A stretch of DNA of 64,000 nucleotides from Adiantum capillus-veneris (taxonomy: Eukaryota; Streptophyta; Polypodiopsida; Polypodiales; Pteridaceae). The notes below the pieces were generated by a model. It was not told the origin of the DNA and did not search any database. It saw only the letters and a program-made list of their open reading frames with translations. The stretch spans positions 76,651,884 to 76,715,883 of the forward strand of contig CM043944.1 of NCBI GenBank assembly GCA_014529385.2. Direction: 5' to 3'. A program made the position numbers and the translations under genes. This document shows, one piece after another, positions 55,901-64,000 of this stretch (position 1 is the first letter of the stretch; every line of letters begins with the position of its first letter).

Positions 55901-56912
55901 CTTGACCCATTGTACTTTGTTTTGACACATTGAGCCACTTGATATGGTCCTAGTCATTGTGATACAGTCACCAATCTAGACAATTACCCTTGGAAAGATG
56001 TCTCTCACTCTCTCCTCTTGTCTTGGAGAAAATCCTGGAGGACTCCTCTCTCATGTATGCTCTGGCATCGTTTTTGGTTGACAGTAGGTAGAGATCGGAG
56101 AAACCTTGTATGTATATTGTTTTAGGTCAATTGGATTGAAAAATTTGTACTCTCATCTATACTTGTCTAAAATCAGAACTTGAACTCCTTAGGCATCTGC
56201 GTATGTGAAGGCGTATAGGTTCTTATGGAATGCCAACTCTCCAACAATGGGTTCTACCACTTGTAGAAGGTATGTTGATCCCCATTTGTGAATCTATACA
56301 AGCCCTCATGATCATAATCTGTTAGAACTCTCATGGCTTTGTTGGTTTTGATGAGTCTCACATTTGGTTAGTTGATCAATGGATGCCTCTCCTCTAGGTA
56401 TTCTTCCAATCCCACTATTGAAGTCATTGCAATGTTTCTTGCATTTTTCATGTCTCTAAATGGAGTAGAAAACACTGGTAGTGGATGATTTATCATGGTA
56501 AAGTCTCTCTCAAAACTCTCAAGGTAGTCCTTGACAAGATCACCTTGGCTAAGTGAAACTTATCCCTTTTTTCCCTTGGTGAGGTCTCTGAAAAATCAGG
56601 CCTTTGTGATCCTTTTGGTCTCTGGAGACTAATCGGATGCCCTAAAAGTTTGGAAATAGGAAATCTAAAAAAATCTGCAAGCATTCTTCTTAGCTTTACC
56701 CGATCAATTAGAAGTTGTCTATCAAAACTTAAAGCAATTTTGGTGAACTGCAATTGAAACAGCACTCAAAAATAGTCTCAAAACAAGGACACCAAAACTT
56801 TGCCTTGTATCTTGGTCTCTAGAAGGTACTTTTAGCTCAAACGTGAGATTTGACATGTACTCAAGTATGTCTACAGTCTCATCAACTTGAATACCCCCAC
56901 TATGAAGAGGTA
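55901..56912. other. Non-coding between decayed gag and the palindrome array
   Basis: No gene is recognised. Minus-strand frames at 56493-56922 are short and without domains. On the minus strand this is upstream of the decayed gag, so it could be its leader or LTR. Confidence 0.5.
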
Positions 56913-58303
56913 CATGGATCACGATCCATGAGCCCTTGTCAAATTTTCACTCCAAAATTTGATAGTATGTAGACAAGATCATATGAAAACTTTGTACCAA
57001 TTTTCAATAAATTCTGAGGTTGGGGGACATGGATCGTGATCCATGTTCAACCACACCTAGACTTGATCTCTTGGCAACTTGTTACTCACTATGTCTACAA
57101 GCTAAATCTCAAATTGTTTTAGATTTGGTTTGACAGGTCAAATGGCCAACACTAGGTCTCATGTTTCCTTATGTATGCACTATTGATGCCAAAATATTTA
57201 GGTCAAGCTGTCATTATGGGGACATGGATCGCAATCCATGTTTAGAGGCCAAACTGACTTTTCTTGGTACCAGTAGGTGCTATTGAAAATAAGGTCAATT
57301 ATGGAACTTTCTCAAAATGCTTGGTAGTTTTGGGCTTTTGACTTGGTTTTGATATCCAAACTCAGCTTTGAAAAGACCGCTAGACTCCTTGTGATGTGCT
57401 CTAGCTATGGTACAAGTTTGGTCTCAGTCTGTGAGACAGGGGGACATGGATAGCAATCCAAGTACCCTTGTGTCAACAAGTGATGGAACTTGACACACAG
57501 GTTGCCCTTGGTCCACTGATGCTAGATATATGGTTTTTGTATGATTTGAACTTGATTAGGTCAATCAAAAGTAAATCCCTTGGTCTATTTTAGGGTTTTT
57601 ACCTTTAACTGTTTTTGCCACTTTTGATGAGTTTTTTGGACTTTTTTCTTCGAGAAGTATTGTTCACAATGATTTGCTACTATAGGCTAGTATACTTTGT
57701 CTAAAATTCACATGGGGGTCATGGATTGCGATCCATGTTTCACCACTTTTGGACTTCATTTTTGGTGTGATGTTAGCTTATGATGTTTGTAGCCTATCCC
57801 ATAAAAGCTTTTTGAATTTGGATCAGTTTTACTGAACCAAAAGTGAAATCTTCAATCTGTTGTGATAAATTTGATAATGTTCTGTTTTTGTCTCTTTTGA
57901 TCACTTTTTAAAACTTTTTTGCATATGGTTCTTTTGGGAAAAGTGTTTGTATATGTCTTAGCTACCTACTGCTCAAATCTTAGCCAAAAATCTTGATTAG
58001 GAACATGGATCGCGATCCATGTTTCATTTGATCTGGACATCGAATTTGGCATGCTAAGTATTTGCAGTATCAATAGAGTACTTCATCACTTATTTTTGCA
58101 TTTGGACAACTTTTATCAGTCAAAACAAAATTTTTATGTCTGCGCTATGGTTTTGTACTAGTTTCTGTTTTCGACACTTTTGACCAATTTTTTTTAGCTT
58201 TTTGCTATGATGCCTTTTGGGAAAGTTGTTCCAAATGGTATCAACTACCTATTGGTCAAATCTCAACTCCGAATGGTCAGGGGGACATGGATTGCAATCC
58301 ATG
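56913..58303. repeat. Tandem array with seven 18-bp palindromes
   Basis: Variants of CATGGATCGCGATCCATG start at 56913, 57028, 57223, 57445, 57720, 58004 and 58286. Copies at 58004 and 58286 are perfect palindromes over 18 bp. The last four are spaced 275-284 bp apart and the earlier ones 115-222 bp. Surrounding sequence is also repeated: a GGGGGACATGG lead, a downstream GTTTCACCACTT-like segment, and TTTTGATCACTTTTT-like text, as a diverged monomer of about 280 bp. The array lies on the 5' side of a minus-strand decayed gag-protease element. Confidence 0.9.
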
Positions 58304-59589
58304 TTTGACCACTTCTGAACATGAAATTTGGCTAGCAACATGCCCACACTCTGGTGGATATCTTTGCACATGGTTACTTGCATCTCTCCCCTCAAAACAA
58401 TTTGACTCTATAGTAAACACCAAATTTTGTGAGCACAAAGGGATAAAGTATAAAATGATAAGGTGTGAAAACCTAGGTGTTCAAAGCCATAAGGTGTTGC
58501 TTGTCTTTAGCATAATAAATTTAGAGATGGAGATGCTATCAAGGTCTGAATGTAAGCTACAAGGACAGTTTCATTACCATTCTATCCTTGTGTTGGAAGT
58601 GAACCCTTGCAACGCCCACTCACCACTTACACCTCTTGTTATTTGGCATACAGGTCCTTTGAGCCCATCCTTTTACTGCCTTCAAGAGTAGAGGTCCGCA
58701 CGTAGTGTGAGTGAATGAAAGTAGGAGGAGGAGGAAGAACTTGTTTCGTGTTGCAATTGAGGTGAGAGAAGAGGGAGAAGCTAGCGTGGTGTGAAAATAT
58801 GTGGTAATTAGTGGGAAGAGAAGGGGGAGGAGCTTGCTTGGTGCTACAATGGAGTGGAAGAAAGCTAGTAGGGAGAGAATGTGTGACTATACGGTGCATG
58901 TGGTTTTTATAGCAATAGAGAGCTTAGAAAAAAATCACTTTTTAGCTACAAGATAGATTTGGGGGATATTTGGAGAGTGGAAAGTGACATTTTGAATTTT
59001 TTTGGGTTTTAAGGTGCACATTTTTACTTTTAAAGGTCAAAGCATAAAATAGGTTTGGGAGGCCTTTAAGGAGGGAAACTATGAGTTTTTTTATTAAAAA
59101 AATTAAAAATTTGAGTGTATTTTTGAATTTGGACCAAAACATGAGGGAAAAAATTTGGGCCAAAAATTTGAATTTCCCCTAGCCACCTCTCTTACCTTCT
59201 CACTAGGAAAAGGCCATTAAGAGGTGTAAGGCTACCTTGTCCCCCTACTTTTTCGAGGGTATAGAGTGTGTCCACCACCCTCTTTCTATTGGTTGTCCTT
59301 TAATTAACCTTAATCCCAAAAGGCCCCTATGGGTTCATATTCCATATTCCTAATCAGAAACATCCTTTCACTTATTTGAGAGCTTAGGCAGCTTGGTTAT
59401 CACCAAGGTTTGCGATGGTGAGATCCCTTCTGTTTATGCCCTCCAAATAGAGTTTCTAATGCTGATTATGAGAGAACCATGTCAAGATTTTTGTTGTGCT
59501 CTACCTTCCCAAGGAATAAGAGGGAGAGCGAGAGCTTCGATTATGAGAGCTTTAAATATGGGGGATCGGCTTAGGAAAAAGAGCTCAAA
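58304..59589. other. Non-coding, LTR-like composition
   Basis: 58690-58900 is G/A-rich, and 58930-59160 is A/T-rich with homopolymers. No gene, LTR end or partner is recognised. Confidence 0.5.
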
Positions 59590-59890
59590 AGTTTGAAATG
59601 CTTGCAGATCCTCCTCTTTTATTATATGCATGCAAAGTGGGACAACAACGTGTTGATTGCGTACCACCTCTACAAGAGAGGAAAGGAAAATCTTCTATGG
59701 ATGTGTGCCACAAAATGTGAATACATTCCAATTCTAGAGCAAGCTTATGTTGAAGAGGCAGGTGAACATTTAGCTATTGACAAAATGACAAAAAAAATTA
59801 TTGTTGCAGGGATTTGATGGCCGGCACCTTGTTCATGGATGTTGAAGCATACGTGAAGAGATGTGACAAATTCCAATTGTAAGGACATGG
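59590..59890 (+). pseudogene. Gypsy integrase zinc-domain fragment
   Basis: The plus strand reads VLIAYHLYKRGKENLLWMCA, then AGEHLAIDKMTKKIIVAGI, and after a frameshift MDVEAYVKRCDKFQ. This is the H-X-H...C-X2-C region before the Ty3/Gypsy integrase core. The second cysteine is lost (CDKF), and stops lie at 59815 and 59879. The rest of the element is absent on both sides. Confidence 0.75.
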
Positions 59891-60754
59891 ATCCTACTGG
59901 CAAGGCCACCGACACGGCGGACAGTGTGTATGCTAGGGGGAGGCTATAAGATAGCATGGTTGTGTGGAGACTAGCACACGCATTACTCTTGTCTTTCACT
60001 GGTATCTGAGCTATTCTTGGGAAAGGAAAAAAGCGGGTTGCATGTGCATGCAACGTGCATCTTCTCTCCCATGTTCCGAAGAAAGGGACAACAACGTCCC
60101 CCGTGGTACAACAAAAAGAAGGTAGGTGCAGAGCTCTATGTACACCACAGGGAGGCAGATAGTGGCTAGCAATCATAGTTGCCCCACCTACACCCTTCAG
60201 AGCGGGCGACTAAGGTGGGTGACCAAGGCAAACTCGATCAACAACTCTATAGCAGCGAGGCTCTGTTGGCACCATTGACTGCGCATGAGGAAGGCCCTCT
60301 AAACCCTTGCATGAAGGAGAGTTGAACCCACGCCATGAGGGTAAGAGGCCAACACTCTACCATCCAAGCTATTGAGCCTTGTTGTGTATAACAAGGAAAG
60401 ATAGCATACTTGGCGTGACAAGGAAAGCTAGAAGGAAAGGAAAGCTACAAACTTCAAGGAAGCAGTTTCACCCTTCCTTTTCACTTCTTAGTGAAGGCAA
60501 GTTTTCCTCCAAAAATTCTTTTTTCTTCGAGGAAGCTTCACAAGTGAACAAAATCCTTCACAAAAATGACAAGTTTTTGTGAAGAATCAACGAAAGTGTT
60601 CTTACAACAAACGAGACGTGAAGTGCTACAATTTTCCGCAAGGCGAGGTCCGCATGCAACGCAAACATTGATGAGCATAAAAAACACAAAGACTTCAAGA
60701 TTTACAAGGTACAAGTTGATGTTTTTTCTCTGTCTACATTAGTGTGTGTTTACC
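59891..60754. other. Leader-like region upstream of Gypsy gag
   Basis: A primer-site-like TGGTATCTGAGC lies at 60000-60011, one base off the tRNA-iMet site. A tRNA-like unit follows at 60310-60380. No LTR ends can be demonstrated in front of it, because the integrase fragment runs to within about 110 bp. Confidence 0.4.
60310..60380 (-). ncRNA. tRNA-like sequence or SINE head
   Basis: On the minus strand an A box TAGCTTGGATGG (60370-60359) and B box GGGTTCAACTC (60328-60318) lie 30 bases apart with a plausible anticodon-arm region (CCTCTTACCC) between. The acceptor stem does not close cleanly, so it is more likely tRNA-derived repeat than a working tRNA gene. Confidence 0.45.
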
Positions 60755-61510
60755 ATGGCCAACGAGGATATCCCACCTACACACACTTTTGATTCTGAAC
60801 ACGTAAATCAAAATTCAAACACCATGGGTGCTGCCGATATTAATATGCATGATGATGATGATCTAGGAGATCATGGACTTGTAGATATGACTGCTTTCAA
60901 GACTTTGAAAAATTGCCAAGCATACTTGAACGCAACCTCTCTGCACTAAATGCAAATGTTACAAATCTTACTGAGGTACTTGTGAAATTTATGAATTCAT
61001 GAATCACAGATGGCTCAAGGAGCCCCAAGTGACACGGTTCAAGGAACCTAGGCTCGCACCACTCAAGGATTCCAAGAGACAAGTGCTTTAGAATATGTAG
61101 AAGATAGCAATGCATTGCTTAAGAATATCACCATTTCTGAGTTTCACGGTGAAGAGCATGATCGCAACAAGGATGCAGTCAATACGTTCTTACACAAATG
61201 GACTGATATTCATAGGTTGAGACACCTCAAATATAAAGACAACTATGGAAACAAGTTTATCTCTTAAAGACGAGGCCTATAAGTGGTGGATGACATTTCC
61301 AATAGACGCTCGTCCTCTGTCTCGGGCTGCGTTTCAAGCTTCTTTCTTCAAAGCGTTTTTGAACTCCAATGAAGAAGATAAGAATTGGTTAGCTTGGGAT
61401 GCATGCCGCATGCCTAGCCTCTCTCTCACTCAATACCTTTCAAAGTATCGGGAAATCATATTAAAACTAGAAGGTCTAGATGAAATTCCAAAAGATACAG
61501 GGTTTTAATA
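60755..61510 (+). pseudogene. Gypsy gag, broken
   Basis: ATG 60755 in strong context (ACCATGGCC) starts MANEDIPPTHTFDSEHVNQN. That frame closes at 60946-60949 and is followed by shifted frames. A capsid-like segment continues at about 61130-61500: ISEFHGEEHDRN, FLHKWTDIHRLRHLKYKDNY, EAYKWWMTFP and LTQYLSKYREIILKLEGLDE. At least two frameshifts and several stops are present. It encoded the particle protein of the element whose protease and reverse transcriptase follow. Confidence 0.78.
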
Positions 61511-62619
61511 GGTTCTTGACAAAGACTATCGTCTTCATGTCAAGAGCCAACATCCAAAAAATTTGGAAGAAGCCAGCGGTCATGCCCAAAGATATGATGA
61601 CGATCAAGAGAGGAAGGGAAATGCTACCTACTCTAAGAATACCTATGCTAAGAGCAATGTGGCTAAGAGCTAATGGCGAGGTAGATCTCCCACACATCCC
61701 AAGAGGAATAAGAGACAATCCACCTCTCCACACCCACAAGAGGCTAAGAAGCCTAAGCAATCATGAGATACTTCACGTGGGTCTCTCATCACTGTTGATT
61801 TTGAGCGTGCAAAGAAACAGAATTTGTGCAAAGAAACATACCAAGAAGGATTGTCCTCTTTTGCAAGGCAAAGAAATAGCCATGCACACGGTGCAACACC
61901 GCACATTAGATTCATCTCCTAAATATTGTGTTGTAGAGGTTCTTCATATGGAAGAAAAGCACAAGTGTTGTGTGCTTGCTTCAATGTGGCAGCCCATTTT
62001 TGGTCCCCATGAGTTGATTTGCATGCATGGCACTATTAATGGACAACGTGTTTGTATTTTAGTGGATGATGGTGCAACTCATAACTTCTTGAACTATAAG
62101 CTAGTCAAGAAATTGAAGCTTACACAGACTCCTTGCTCCCACAAGTATGTGGTAGAATTTGTTTTTGGAAATGATAAAGAAGTATGGAACATAGTAGTTC
62201 AAGGGGTTGAGCTTATTGTTCAAGATCATACGATGACCCTTGAATTTCAAGTTATGAACATGGATCGTGCTGATGTGGTTTCAGGATAAAAGTGGCTGCA
62301 TGGTTTAAGAAACACATTGCACACTAGTTATGAACACAACTCCTTATCCTTTATGGCCACTAAATATGTGAAGATAAAAGTCTTGGGGATTGAGTGCTTG
62401 GTTGATTGCTACGTGATGCAAGCGGGTGAGAATGATTATCTAATCATTTTAGGGAGGCCATGGCTTGTAACCCTTGGTGCTAAGCAGGATTGCGGCATGG
62501 GCTTGATCACCATCCCCGACAAAGAGAAAGGAAGGACCATTGTCTACATGAAGACACACGAGAGTCGTACACAGCCCCTACTGGAGATGCAAGATACGGA
62601 TTCGACAGAAACCATGTAA
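61480..62619 (+). pseudogene. Gypsy zinc-knuckle remnant and aspartic protease
   Basis: An open frame 61480-62289 holds a worn knuckle (CAKKHTKKDCP near 61840, first cysteine pair lost). The protease loop is LVDDGATHNFL at 62058-62090, where most relatives have DSG and this copy has DDG. After stop TAA 62287 the same frame resumes at 62317 with LIILGRPWLVTLGAKQ near 62450, the conserved second half of the protease, and ends at TAA 62617-62619. The protease would cut the Gypsy polyprotein, but the stop makes this copy unlikely to work. Confidence 0.82.
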
Positions 62620-62670
62620 TATGATAGTGATGCTTCATCTACATCATCAGAAGAAAGTGTAGAGGAAGTC

Positions 62671-64000
62671 TTGATGCAATTATGTCCTGATCTTTTTGGG
62701 ATAAGTGTTGAAAAGGAAGCATTGGTGCATGATGTGAAGGTCAAGGAGGAGAAGGATAGTCCAAAAGCAATTGTAGAGCCTGCCAAAGTGAACGCAAGGA
62801 GCCTGCTAGGAGAGGACTTGACAGAGAAAGAAAAAAAGGAGTATGAAGACATGTTCATGGAGTTTCCAAATCTATTCTCCACTGAATATATAGACTTGCA
62901 AGGAGCTAAAGGAGTCGAGCATAGAATCAATCTAAAAGAAGGTGCCAAGCCAAAGGTTCAAAAGCTTAGGAGGTTGGGGGTCATTCATGAGAAGGCACTT
63001 CATGAAGAGGTGATGAAGCTTTTGGAAGTAGATTTCATCTTTCGAGTGGAGGAGTTTGAATGGGTCTCTTCAGTTGTTATTGTGCCCAAGAAGAACGGAA
63101 GATTTAGGATATGTGTTGATTTCAAACCTTTGAATGCTGCCACAAAAAGAAATCATTATCCACTACCCTTCCTAGATGAAATCCTCAATCAGGTTGCAGG
63201 TCATGAACGTTACTCAATCATGGATGGATTTTCTGGCTACTTTCAGATCTTGATAGCGATTGAAGATCGATTGAAGACGACCTTCGTTACTCCTTGGGGT
63301 TGTTTTGACTACAAAAGAATGCCTTTTGTGCTAGTTAATGCATATGCTACCTTCCGAGGATGGATGAAAAGAGTGTTTGGTCCCTACTTGGGTAAGTTCA
63401 TTTGCGTTTTCATGGATGACATTGGGTGTTATAGCTCAAGGGTCACACATTTGGATAAGCTGAGGTTGAGTTTTGAAAGGCTTCAACAAGAGGGTGGGAA
63501 ACTCAACCCAAAGAAGTGTAAATTTGCTCATGCCAGAGTCCATTTGCTAGGACATGTGGTTTCCCAAAATGGAATAGAAGCTGGCCCATAGAAAGTTAAG
63601 GATTTATTGCTTATGGATCCACCCAGCAACACAAAGGATTTGGCATCATTTGTGCATAAGCTCTAGTACTTGTCACATTTTTTTTGGATGCTATGTCAGT
63701 ATGTGTATCCTCTCCAGAAATTGATTCAAAGAGTTCAAGGGTTTGAGTGGAATGAAGACAAGCAACATACCAACTGTGAGTCCTCCCGACTCGCAGTCGA
63801 TTTTCTATGTATCTATTAGTGTGGGGTCAGTAGCTTTTGGGTCGGTTCTCTTATAAAAGCAAGGAAGGAACTTCAAGCCATTTTATTTTGAGATCAAGAT
63901 GAAGAATGTAAGCGATTTCTCCTACATGAAATGGAACAGTGGGTTTTCGCCTTGGTTCTTACTTGTTGAAGGTTCAAAACCTATCTGTTGCCACAAAAGT
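62671..64000 (+). pseudogene. Gypsy reverse transcriptase, partial, running off the window
   Basis: The open frame 62671-63591 (306 codons) contains the Ty3/Gypsy reverse transcriptase: SSVVIVPKKNGRFRICVDFK, NAATKRNHYPLP, YSIMDGFSGYFQI, TTFVTPWGCFDYKRMPF, then FMDDIG at 63409-63426, where the catalytic pair DD is kept although the usual motif is YLDDIL. LNPKKCKF and LLGHVVSQNGIE follow. After TAG 63589 the same reading continues with stops near 63664, 63817 and 63889 through the connection and the start of RNase H (LIKARKELQ). The rest lies beyond 64000. Confidence 0.9.

Noticed and set aside
56913-58303. CRISPR-like array (short repeats with spacers)
   Set aside because: Repeats are 18-bp palindromes spaced 115-284 bp apart within longer diverged monomers, in a plant retroelement context. 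Spacers are not unique short sequences and no cas genes are present.
60000-60011. Primer binding site TGGTATCTGAGC for the right-hand Gypsy element
   Set aside because: One mismatch to the tRNA-iMet site, and no LTR can be placed before it because an integrase fragment runs up to about 59890. It is noted in the leader entry only.
60310-60380. Functional tRNA gene
   Set aside because: The A and B boxes are present but the acceptor stem does not pair well and the anticodon arm is imperfect, so it is recorded as tRNA-like only.

Overview
This window reads as a transposon-dense land-plant nuclear segment. The evidence is Copia elements primed by initiator tRNA-Met, Ty3/Gypsy elements (one with an archaeal-type RNase H beside the integrase, as in the TAT lineage), a Helitron Rep remnant beside an RPA-like gene, tRNA-derived SINE-like units, and very many (CT)n, (CA)n and (TA)n microsatellites. 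The species cannot be fixed from sequence alone; a large-genome plant such as a fern, lycophyte or gymnosperm would fit. I see no CRISPR array, rRNA gene, prokaryotic operon or convincing intact host gene.

Layout. 1-1648: 3' end of a Copia element (family A) with its LTR. 1649-4911: non-coding. 4912-10561: a Gypsy gag remnant split by a complete Copia element (family B, 5183-10282, target duplication AGAAC). 11044-15981: minus-strand copy of Copia A with a truncated 5' LTR. 15982-27516: a decayed plus-strand gag-protease element interrupted by a full-length minus-strand relative (18282-27153, target duplication CCAGG) with an intact 1649-codon gag-protease ORF and no pol. 27517-29486: possible exons of an unknown gene. 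29487-31225: Helitron Rep remnant. 32048-35924: spliced RPA70-like gene plus two partial tandem copies of its 3' exons. 36470-37640: cluster of inverted repeat units. 37640-47700: mostly microsatellites, poly-G runs, dispersed repeats and one SINE-like unit. 47706-55900: decayed minus-strand gag-protease element of a second family, cut by a 3.4-kb TAT-like remnant (47853-51234, 4-bp target duplication CCGT). 56913-58303: seven copies of an 18-bp palindrome in a diverged tandem array. 59590-59890: Gypsy integrase fragment. 60310-60380: tRNA-like unit. 60755-64000: decayed plus-strand Gypsy gag-pro-RT running off the window.

How the parts relate. Three nested insertions are proven by target-site duplications or restored reading frames, giving a partial order of events. 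The most interesting unit is the gag-protease-only element: its ORF is uninterrupted and its LTRs nearly identical, although it encodes no reverse transcriptase or integrase. It probably depends on enzymes supplied in trans. Next are the palindromic array, whose variants look like CpG decay of one perfect palindrome, and the RPA-like gene with repeated exon duplication beside a Helitron Rep remnant.
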